Assembly (NCBI GenBank): GCA_004557805.1
Contig: SFFS01000155.1
Span: 1 to 5,949, forward strand
Direction of reading: 5' to 3'
From: Clostridiales bacterium
GTDB lineage: Bacteria; Bacillota; Clostridia; Christensenellales; Aristaeellaceae
Length of the DNA: 5,949 nucleotides
Shown here: piece after piece, positions 1-4,737 of the stretch
Layout of the letters: the number at the start of each line of letters is the position of its first letter
How positions within the stretch are numbered: position 1 is the stretch's first letter
Notes under the pieces: generated by a model
Told to the model about the DNA's origin: nothing
What the model saw: only the letters and a program-made list of their open reading frames with translations
The model's database searches: none
Program-made: the position numbers and the translations under genes

Positions 1-2
1 GC

Positions 3-938
3 CTGACAGCGGCGGACGGCCGCGTTCCCTCGCGCGCGGCAGAGCGGAAGGCCGAAGCGCTGCTGGCGCGTCAGGATTATCCCGCGCCCTTCACCCGCGC
101 AGCGGGCGAAGCGGTGCCGCTTTCCGGCGCGGAAGCGCTCTATCTCGGCGCAGTCGTGTCGGTCGCCGCGGGGAAGTTTGCCGAATCCGCGCTGCGCGTG
201 CGCGCCTTCGCGCCGGAAGAAAGCGCCGCCGCGCTTGCGAGCCGCGCGCTTGCGGCCGCGGGCGTTTCCGGCCGCGCGGAAGTGTGGGAAGAGGACGCGC
301 TGCCCGCGCTCGAAAGCTGGGAGACAGGCTTTCTTCTCTCGCCTGCGCTCGAAACCGCATCCGTGTTCGACAGCCGCGGCATGCCGGGCGAAACGCAGCA
401 GACGCTGCTCGCCTATGCCGCCCTGCCCGCGGCGGAGCGCGCCTGGACCTGCCGCCTCGACGCGCCCGCCGCGCTGGACGCGCTGGCGCAGGCGCGCGGC
501 GTGCCGCTCCTTCGAACGGGCGGCGACGCGGCCGTCTATGACGCGGCGCTTTTCCGCGCCGGCCCGGCGCAATACGCCATGCAGCGCGATGGAATTTTCC
601 GCATGCTGCGGCTGTGCGCTCAGCTCGCCGAAGCGGACGCGACGCTGCGCGGCCTGCTCGAAACGCTCCCCAGAACCTGCCGCCATGCGGCGCGCGTCTC
701 CGTCTCGCTTCCGGAGCGCGGACGGCTGCTGCGCCGCCTCTACGAAGACGCGCCCGGCGCGGCGCTCGACGGCAGCCTGCGCCTTCCGCTCGGCGGCGGC
801 TGGGTCACCGTCTCGGGAGAAAGCGGCGAGCCGGAGCTCGTCGTCTGCGGCGAAGCCGCGCTGAACGAAACGGCCGAGGAGCTCTGCGGCGAGGTGGTTG
901 AAAAAATGAAAAAGCTGCTGCTCGATCAGCGGGAATAG
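3..938 (+). CDS. Mannose-1-phosphate guanylyltransferase/phosphomannomutase-like fusion protein, C-terminal part (5' end outside window)
   Basis: The frame is open from the left edge, so the true start lies upstream and only 311 C-terminal residues are seen. The order of segments matches the phosphohexomutase half of the Firmicutes guanylyltransferase/phosphomannomutase fusions. Residues 1-33 (DGRVPS..ERK.EALLARQDY) resemble the end of mutase domain I. Residues 108-126 (TGFLLS..VFDSRG) resemble the domain II metal-loop region. Residues 178-230 (FRAGPAQY..RDGIFRML..LRGLLETLP) resemble domain III. Residues 237-311 (SLPERGRLLRRL, then GGGWVTVSGESGEPEL) resemble the C-terminal phosphate-binding domain. 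Active enzymes of this superfamily carry a DGDGDR metal loop and an RPSGTEP-like phosphate loop; here the first is missing and the second reads VSGESGEP. Catalytic activity of this half is therefore doubtful, and a structural or regulatory role is possible. The nucleotidyltransferase half is not in view, so the fusion is inferred. A hairpin terminator follows the stop. Confidence 0.72.
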   Translation: MTAADGRVPSRAAERKAEALLARQDYPAPFTRAAGEAVPLSGAEALYLGAVVSVAAGKFAESALRVRAFAPEESAAALASRALAAAGVSGRAEVWEEDALPALESWETGFLLSPALETASVFDSRGMPGETQQTLLAYAALPAAERAWTCRLDAPAALDALAQARGVPLLRTGGDAAVYDAALFRAGPAQYAMQRDGIFRMLRLCAQLAEADATLRGLLETLPRTCRHAARVSVSLPERGRLLRRLYEDAPGAALDGSLRLPLGGGWVTVSGESGEPELVVCGEAALNETAEELCGEVVEKMKKLLLDQRE

Positions 939-949
939 GGACGGTTTTC

Positions 950-972
950 AGGGGCGCGTCTGCGCCCCTTTC
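950..972 (+). terminator. Intrinsic terminator after the mutase-like gene
   Basis: An eight-pair stem (950-957 with 962-969; core GGGGCGC/GCGCCCC) closes a GTCT loop and is followed by a short T-run (TTT, then C). It begins 12 bases after the stop codon. The T-run is short, so termination may be partial. The same 18-base hairpin core occurs at 2509-2526. Confidence 0.65.
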
Positions 973-996
973 GTCTGCGCGGCTCCGTGCAGAAAT

Positions 997-1017
997 GCTT
1001 TTATCGCTTCTAAAAGC
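997..1017. repeat. Short inverted repeat in the intergenic region
   Basis: GCTTTTA at 997-1003 and TAAAAGC at 1011-1017 form a perfect 7-bp inverted repeat with a 7-base spacer. Neither strand has a T-run after it, so it is not a convincing terminator. It lies between the first terminator and the inverted-repeat element at 1048-1693. Its role is unknown; it could be an operator-like site. Confidence 0.4.
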
Positions 1018-1047
1018 GGCGCGGGAATCGATCCGCCTTGCAAAAAG

Positions 1048-1075
1048 AAAAGAGCACAATATCCTGCGCTCTCAG
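1048..1075 (-). terminator. Outward-facing hairpin terminator at the left end of the element
   Basis: Read on the minus strand, AGAGCGCA and TGTGCTCT pair over eight positions (one G-U) around a six-base loop, followed by TTTTCTTTTT. On the plus strand the same position is an A-C mismatch and no T-run follows, so the signal belongs to the minus strand. It would stop minus-strand transcripts leaving the element. Confidence 0.55.
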
Positions 1076-1136
1076 TCCGTCAAAAAACTATCGCTTTTTG
1101 ATGGGGAAGACCCGCCTTCTGAAATTCTGCGGGATT

Positions 1137-1277
1137 TCCGGAGGAAGGAGCGAAGCGACAGTTATCCCTTGAGGACAGCACAAAGTGCTCCGCAAAGGGC
1201 GTACCCGCAGACAAGCGTCAGCGCAGTTTGCGGGCGAATGGAGCGAAGGCGGGACGGGAAATGCATTTTCGCCGTAT
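1137..1277 (+). repeat. Diverged upstream relative of the tandem unit (unit 0)
   Basis: The segment starts with the same TCCGGAGG as the tandem units but is longer (141 versus 104-105 bases) and largely different in sequence. Its hairpin at 1166-1199 has exactly the geometry of the tandem-unit hairpin: a 5-bp outer stem, GA, GG, AC, a 5-bp inner stem, a 3-base loop, CC, GCA, then the closing arm. The outer stem is CCCTT/AAGGG instead of GGGGC/GCCCC, and the inner stem AGCAC/GTGCT instead of AGTGC/GCACT. A second hairpin, 1204-1234 (CCCGCA/TGCGGG), sits where the third hairpin of a unit lies. A possible third pairing is GGCG near 1248 with CGCC near 1270. Confidence 0.6.
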
Positions 1278-1590
1278 TCCGGAGGCCCGACGCGAAGCGG
1301 AGGGCTGAAGGGGCGAGGACAGTGCGAAGCACTCCTCAGCCCCGGAACACCGGACGCGGCTTTGCCGTGGCCGGTGCGAAAATCCGGAGGCCCGACGCAA
1401 GCGGAGGGCTGAAGGGGCGAGGACAGTGCGAAGCACTCCGCAGCCCCGAAACACCGGGCGCGGCTTTGCCGTGGCCGGTGCGAAAATCCGGAGGCCCGAC
1501 ACAAGCGGAGGGCTGAAGGGGCGAGGACAGTGCGAAGCACTCCGCAGCCCCGGAACACCGGGCACGCCTTTGCCGTGGCCGGTGCGAAGG
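1278..1590 (+). repeat. Three tandem ~104-nt repeat units, each forming three hairpins
   Basis: The units are 1278-1382 (105 bases), 1383-1486 (104) and 1487-1590 (104), differing at only a few positions. In unit 2 the folds are: H1 at 1390-1409 (GCCC/GGGC with a GA/GA internal loop), H2 at 1414-1447 (GGGGC/GCCCC outside, AGTGC/GCACT inside, GAA loop) and H3 at 1452-1480 (CACCGG/CCGGTG outside, GCGGC/GCCGT inside, TTT loop). Linkers are short and A-rich (TGAA, GAAA or GGAA, CGAAAA). In H3 one inner pair is G-U in units 1 and 2 and A-U in unit 3, which favours a plus-strand RNA. The unit change from 105 to 104 shifts the reading frame, arguing against coding. No Rfam family is recognised by eye. 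Confidence 0.8.
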
Positions 1591-1617
1591 CGCATGTCGT
1601 CAAAAACGATTGAAAAT

Positions 1618-1638
1618 GAGAGGGCTTGCGGCCCTCTC
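1618..1638 (+). repeat. Strong hairpin downstream of the tandem array
   Basis: GAGAGGGC at 1618-1625 and GCCCTCTC at 1631-1638 form a perfect 8-bp stem with a 5-base loop (TTGCG). No T-run follows directly. It sits between the last repeat unit and the right-end terminator and may be the last internal domain of a structured RNA. Confidence 0.55.
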
Positions 1639-1668
1639 AAACTCTCTCAGGGACTTTTTCGACAAGCT

Positions 1669-1693
1669 GAGAGCGCATCCCCTGCGCTCTTTT
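1669..1693 (+). terminator. Outward-facing hairpin terminator at the right end of the element
   Basis: AGAGCGCA (1670-1677) and TGCGCTCT (1683-1690) pair perfectly over eight positions around TCCCC and run into TTTT (1690-1693). It is the mirror image of the left-end hairpin and would form the 3' end of any plus-strand transcript crossing the repeat array. Confidence 0.6.
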
Positions 1694-1795
1694 CCGCGGC
1701 TGCGGTACGCCGCGCGCCGCTCTGTCCTTTCTGTTTCTGCCGTTCCTCTCATTTTCGCCTGCGTGCAGCTTTTTCAAGCCGGCGAAGGCGGCCGG

Positions 1796-1817
1796 AAAAC
1801 TTCCGCCTAAGAGGAAG
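1796..1817 (-). terminator. Possible weak terminator of the small lipoprotein gene
   Basis: On the minus strand CTTCC (1817-1813) pairs with GGAAG (1804-1800) around an eight-base loop and is followed by TTTT. It lies about 35 bases beyond the stop codon of the lipoprotein gene. The stem is only five pairs, so this is tentative. The rest of 1694-1851 shows only small GC-rich dyads and no gene. Confidence 0.4.
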
Positions 1818-1851
1818 CGAATGAAGCAGCGCAAAGGCAGCGTGCGCGTTC

Positions 1852-2325
1852 TTACTGCTTTATGTACTGCACGATCTCAATATCCTTATCGCCTATGATT
1901 TCCTTCCGCGCCTGCGCGCCATAGCCCCACAGCGAAAGCGCTTCGCCGGAAACATTGAAATGGAGCGCCTCGCTGCCGAACGCGCCGCTCAGGATCACCG
2001 TGTAGTTGTCGCAGATCGCATAGTCGCCCTGCATGGTTGTATATCCGCCGTCGTAATTTCTTCCCCACGCAACAAACTTTCCGTTATCAAAAAACTCAAT
2101 TTGCTGAATCGCATAGCTACTACCATAACGATCTAAAGCGTCGACAATTCTAATTCCTTTGTTGTAATACATAGGAATGATTTCTTCCGCGCACCATTTT
2201 CCCACCAGCCGGTCATCCTGCTTTCCGCTCGCAGAAGCCTTCTGGCTCGCGCACCCGCAGAGCAGCGCCGCAATCATCACCAGCATCATGCTAAGCAGCC
2301 CGATACGAACGCCATGCTTTTTCAT
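1852..2325 (-). CDS. Small secreted lipoprotein with a lipocalin-like beta-rich domain
   Basis: The 157-residue product has a signal peptide (MKKH, then a hydrophobic stretch about residues 8-22) ending in the lipobox LCGC. This predicts lipid attachment at Cys25 and display on the outer face of the membrane. A short polar linker (about 26-38) leads to one domain with the pattern LVGKW (40-44), IEFFDNGKFVAWG (76-88), GDYAI (100-104) and FNVSGEALSLWG (123-134). This resembles small lipocalin-like/DUF5640-type extracytoplasmic domains, but the match is by eye and the ligand is unknown. The start is fixed by GGAGGAG at 2332-2338, six bases upstream. The gene is visibly more AT-rich than its neighbours, especially around 2040-2175. 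It is separated from the upstream epimerase gene by that gene's terminator and has its own promoter, so it is probably a single-gene unit. Confidence 0.75.
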   Translation of the reverse strand: MKKHGVRIGLLSMMLVMIAALLCGCASQKASASGKQDDRLVGKWCAEEIIPMYYNKGIRIVDALDRYGSSYAIQQIEFFDNGKFVAWGRNYDGGYTTMQGDYAICDNYTVILSGAFGSEALHFNVSGEALSLWGYGAQARKEIIGDKDIEIVQYIKQ

Positions 2326-2420
2326 GCTTTTCTCCTCCGTTCTTTTCCGTTCTGCGCTGTCGCCCCCGCTTTCGCCCCTCCTCTTCGGGCACAGTTTCAG
2401 CTTCGTTTAAGTTATATATA

Positions 2421-2449
2421 AGTATATCGCAGGCGCTTTGAATTATCAA
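2421..2449 (-). promoter_or_regulatory. Sigma-70-type promoter for the lipoprotein gene
   Basis: On the minus strand TTGATA (-35, 2449-2444) and TATACT (-10, 2426-2421) are separated by exactly 17 bases. The segment is distinctly AT-rich. Transcription would begin near 2414, leaving an untranslated leader of about 90 bases. No riboswitch-like structure is recognised in the leader. Confidence 0.6.
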
Positions 2450-2501
2450 GTCAACCGCCGCATCTGGCTTGCCGCAAGGGCGCTAATCCGCGGCGCAAAA
2501 G

Positions 2502-2527
2502 AAAAAAAGGGGCGCGTCTGCGCCCCC
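2502..2527 (-). terminator. Intrinsic terminator of the epimerase gene
   Basis: On the minus strand GGGGCGC-AGAC-GCGCCCC (2526-2509) is followed directly by seven Ts (2508-2502). It begins six bases after the stop codon of the epimerase gene. The stem is identical to the one at 951-968. Confidence 0.85.
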
Positions 2528-2532
2528 AAATT

Positions 2533-3330
2533 TTACCCCTTCAGCGCCGCCTTTACGTTGACGAGCGCCTTTTTCATCGCTTCCAGCCCATGCGGCATGG
2601 GTTCGAAGCTGGCGGTTTTATCGTAGCCGATGCGCCGCATCGCGGCCAGGATTTCCGCAAGCCCTTCGGAAATACCGCCCTCCGGCAGCGCGCGCCCCGC
2701 CTCGCACAGATGGATGTGATCGAGATACGGCGCGTACGTTACGATATCCTCCGCAGGCTCGCGCTCGGTGAACAGATGCACGCTGTCGGCCAGCAGCGTC
2801 ACACGCGGATGGTTCACCGCCCGCACGATTTCCATGCCCTCCGGCAGCGTGCGGATGAAGTTTGCCTCGCCGCGTCCGATCGGCTCCATGACGAGCTGGA
2901 TCTCATATTCGTCGAGCATCGGCGCGATCACCTCGCCCACCACGCGCGAAAGCTGCTTCACGCCCTCGGCGTGCGTCATGCCCTCGGGCAGATTGCGCGC
3001 GCCGCTGCTGCCCAGCACGACCTTTCGGGCGTTCAGCGCGCGCATGCGCTCCAGCGCCGTATGCAGATAAGCGCGCACCGCTTCGTCGCGCTCGTCCGGG
3101 CCGGTCAGCCGCACGCGGGCGGGAAACATGTTGCAGCATACGTCGCAGGCGAGGCCTGTTTCGGGAACGCGCGCGCAGAGCGCGGCGAATTCTTCCGCCG
3201 AAAGCGCCTCCAGCTGCATCAGCGGGAATTCGACGTAATCGTAGCCCGCCGCGGCAATGTCGTCCAGGAGCGCGTAGTTCACCTCCCCCATCATATTGGA
3301 AGCAAATCCCGTGCAGTATCCAAAGCGCAT
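2533..3330 (-). CDS. TIM-barrel sugar isomerase/epimerase (ketose 3-epimerase-like)
   Basis: The 265-residue cytoplasmic protein belongs to the xylose isomerase-like TIM-barrel family (AP endonuclease 2 superfamily). The metal and catalytic pattern is complete: Glu149 (LVMEPI), Asp182 and His185 (ADSVH), His207 (HIHL), Arg213 and Glu243 (FEP). As recalled, D-tagatose 3-epimerase uses Glu152, Asp185, His188, His211, Arg217 and Glu246, which fits with a constant offset of 3-4. This favours epimerisation of a keto sugar or sugar phosphate, but related isomerases and dehydratases (hydroxypyruvate isomerase, IolE types) share most of these residues, so the substrate is open. The start at 3330 is chosen by GGAGGG six bases upstream; the frame stays open further upstream only as a shadow of the regulator gene on the other strand. 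It is divergent from that regulator, which probably controls it. Confidence 0.85.
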   Translation of the reverse strand: MRFGYCTGFASNMMGEVNYALLDDIAAAGYDYVEFPLMQLEALSAEEFAALCARVPETGLACDVCCNMFPARVRLTGPDERDEAVRAYLHTALERMRALNARKVVLGSSGARNLPEGMTHAEGVKQLSRVVGEVIAPMLDEYEIQLVMEPIGRGEANFIRTLPEGMEIVRAVNHPRVTLLADSVHLFTEREPAEDIVTYAPYLDHIHLCEAGRALPEGGISEGLAEILAAMRRIGYDKTASFEPMPHGLEAMKKALVNVKAALKG

Positions 3331-3432
3331 GACGATCCCTCCGTTTGGTGAAATTCTCAAAAATTTAGCGGTTTGATAGGAAACCGCATGTATTCCGTCG
3401 AAATGTGGCGCTGGTACGGGAGGTGTGCAAAA
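3331..3432. promoter_or_regulatory. Divergent control region with an inverted-repeat candidate operator
   Basis: This ~100-base gap separates the divergent epimerase and regulator genes and must hold both promoters. Its clearest feature is a perfect 7-bp inverted repeat, GCGGTTT (3368-3374) and AAACCGC (3381-3387), with a six-base spacer, in an AT-richer patch. That size suits a dimeric regulator, so autoregulation and control of the epimerase gene are plausible. The right side holds the regulator's ribosome site GGGAGG at 3418-3423. No clear -35/-10 pair can be assigned for either gene. Confidence 0.45.
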
Positions 3433-4566
3433 ATGGCGCGCGGTGAAATGTATGTCCTGGCAGACCCCATTTACGAATCGAGCAGCTGGTTCACCAGGTG
3501 CTTTGCGGGGCTGCGCGCCGAAGCCGCGCGATGCGACGTTTCCGTTATCAAGGTCGAGGACGCGCAGCAGATACCCGCCGGCGCGAGCGTGCGCACATGC
3601 GTGCTCTTCTGCTCCGACGTGCGCTGGGTGCGCAAGGCCGTAGCGGCGCTGTACGCGCGCGGCGTGCGCAGCGTGCTGGCCGGCGCGCAGCCGGACGCGT
3701 TCTACGGCGTGAGCGGCACGATCATCGACCGCAGGCTGCTGATGGAAGATACGGTGCGCTATTTTATCGCGCACGGGCGCAGGCGGCTGGCGTGCCTGGG
3801 AAGCGTCGCCTCCGACGTCAACGACGCCATCCGCGTGGCCGCGTTCCATAACGCCATGCGCGCGGCCGGCCTGAAATCGCGCGGCGACGATATTTTCTCC
3901 GCCGGGCACGGCATCGACGAATGCGCGCGCCGCATGCTCGAGCGCGCCGGGGAATACGACGGCGCGCTGTGCGTCAACGATCAGGTCGCCGTGCGGCTGA
4001 TCGCGCTCGCGCGCGAAAAGGGCGTGCGCGTGCCGGAGGATCTGTTCGTTTCCGGATCCGGCAATCTGCTCGTAGGTCAGCTGTGCCGCCCGGCGCTGAC
4101 GACAACCGATCTGGATTATTATCAGATGGGCAGGAAAACCGTCGGCATCTGGCAGTATATCGATAAAACGCCGGACGTCAAGGCCATGACCGTCACCATC
4201 CAGCACCGGCTCATTCCGCGCGGGAGCACGGCCTGTCTGCCCGTACCGGACGAGGACGTTTTTTCCAGCGGCGCGGCCGCCGCTGAAAACCCCATCGCCG
4301 ACGCCATGCGCGATAACGTCGAGCGGCTGGAGAACTGCCTGTTCCATTGCGACGCGCTCGATCTGCGCATCATCAGCGGCATCGCGCGCGGCAGCAGCAT
4401 GGAAAAAATCGCCGCGGATCTGTTCGTGGCGCTCGGCACGGTCAACTATCGCGCCAAGAAGCTCTACCGCGCCATGAACGTCAGCTGCCGCCGGGAGCTG
4501 GAAAAGGTGCTCGCGCAGCAGATCGCCGCGCCGGAAGCGCTTGAGGAAATGGCCCGGAACCGCTGA
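3433..4566 (+). CDS. Transcriptional regulator: N-terminal LacI/PBP1-type sensor, C-terminal LuxR-type helix-turn-helix
   Basis: The 377-residue protein starts directly with a periplasmic-binding-protein-like sensor (about residues 5-267). Its landmarks are the LacI-family segments V(S)GTIIDRRLL..TVRYFIAHGRRRLACLG (93-123), an Arg-centred IRVAAFHNAMRAAGL (133-147), CVNDQVAVRLIALAREKGVRVPEDLFVSG (180-208), TTTDLDYYQMGRK (223-235) and LIPRGS (260-265). The usual N-terminal LacI DNA-binding domain is absent. Residues about 306-360 instead look like a GerE/LuxR helix-turn-helix (DLRIISGIARGSSMEKIAADL, then GTVNYRAKKLYRAMNV). It probably binds a small sugar-like ligand and DNA in the cytoplasm. 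The start at 3433 is preferred because GGGAGG lies nine bases upstream; starts at 3373 (TTG), 3388 and 3403 lack such a site and precede the domain. It is divergent from the epimerase gene and lies upstream of the transporter gene. Confidence 0.8.
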   Translation: MARGEMYVLADPIYESSSWFTRCFAGLRAEAARCDVSVIKVEDAQQIPAGASVRTCVLFCSDVRWVRKAVAALYARGVRSVLAGAQPDAFYGVSGTIIDRRLLMEDTVRYFIAHGRRRLACLGSVASDVNDAIRVAAFHNAMRAAGLKSRGDDIFSAGHGIDECARRMLERAGEYDGALCVNDQVAVRLIALAREKGVRVPEDLFVSGSGNLLVGQLCRPALTTTDLDYYQMGRKTVGIWQYIDKTPDVKAMTVTIQHRLIPRGSTACLPVPDEDVFSSGAAAAENPIADAMRDNVERLENCLFHCDALDLRIISGIARGSSMEKIAADLFVALGTVNYRAKKLYRAMNVSCRRELEKVLAQQIAAPEALEEMARNR

Positions 4567-4656
4567 AGGCAATTTCGTCCATCAAACTAACAAATGATTA
4601 TAGCACGGATTTTGTCAGTTGGCTATACAAATATTTTTTACAAAAAACAAATACTT

Positions 4657-4689
4657 TTGCGTGCAATCTTTCAATGTTTTTGATATAAT
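4657..4689 (+). promoter_or_regulatory. Promoter of the tctC-like gene with a possible operator
   Basis: A perfect -10 box TATAAT lies at 4684-4689 in a very AT-rich segment (4590-4700) of an otherwise GC-rich window. No good -35 sits at 16-18 bases; the nearest candidate, TTGCGT at 4657-4662, is 21 bases away. Overlapping it is a small dyad, TTGC-GT-GCAA (4657-4666), where a regulator could bind and compensate for the weak -35. Transcription would begin near 4697, about 40 bases before the start codon. Confidence 0.6.
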
Positions 4690-4737
4690 GAAAAAAAGCA
4701 CAAATCCATGTGCCAATACTGCAAGGAGGATTCTATC

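Larger units (their letters stand above)
1048..1693. repeat. 646-bp non-coding element bounded by imperfect terminal inverted repeats
   Basis: The left end (1048-1087) and right end (1655-1693) are inverted copies of one ~40-base sequence. Read outward, both run TTTTT-Y-GAC-RRR-CTGAGAGCGCA, then a 5-6 base loop, then TG(T/C)GCTCTTTT. Between them lie hairpins at 1080-1101 (TCAAAAA/TTTTTGA), 1105-1139 (GGAA and CCCGC arms) and 1618-1638 (GAGAGGGC/GCCCTCTC), plus the diverged unit and three tandem units listed separately. No reading frame in it looks like a protein: the candidate frames overlap on both strands and break between repeat copies. No transposase is present and no target-site duplication is obvious at the ends. 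It could be a MITE-like mobile repeat, a large structured non-coding RNA gene, or both. Confidence 0.6.

Noticed and set aside
178..901. Additional plus-strand frames inside the mutase-like gene (178-864, 284-541, 614-901)
   Set aside because: They are Arg/Pro-rich alternate frames of a GC-rich gene with no ribosome sites.
1137..1590. CRISPR array
   Set aside because: The units are ~104 bases and near-identical throughout, without short direct repeats separated by unique spacers, and no cas gene is present.
995..1824. Open frames on both strands through the repeat region (for example 995-1516, 1185-1412, 1426-1824 on plus; 1088-1603, 1218-1640 on minus)
   Set aside because: They overlap heavily, lack ribosome sites, have Arg/Pro/Ala/Ser-rich low-quality composition, and the 105/104-base unit lengths shift the frame between copies. 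Pairing, not codons, is conserved.
2326..2415. Riboswitch in the lipoprotein gene leader
   Set aside because: The leader is about 90 bases, but no recognisable aptamer core or expression-platform terminator is visible.
3331..4572. N-terminal extension of the epimerase frame, opening at TTG 4572 on the minus strand
   Set aside because: It is the antisense shadow of the regulator gene in GC-rich DNA. The epimerase domain and a good ribosome site begin at 3330, and the extension has no recognisable domain.
4611..4631. TTTGT / ACAAA inverted repeat upstream of the tctC promoter
   Set aside because: The arms are only 5 bases in an AT-rich stretch with an 11-base spacer; chance is the best explanation.
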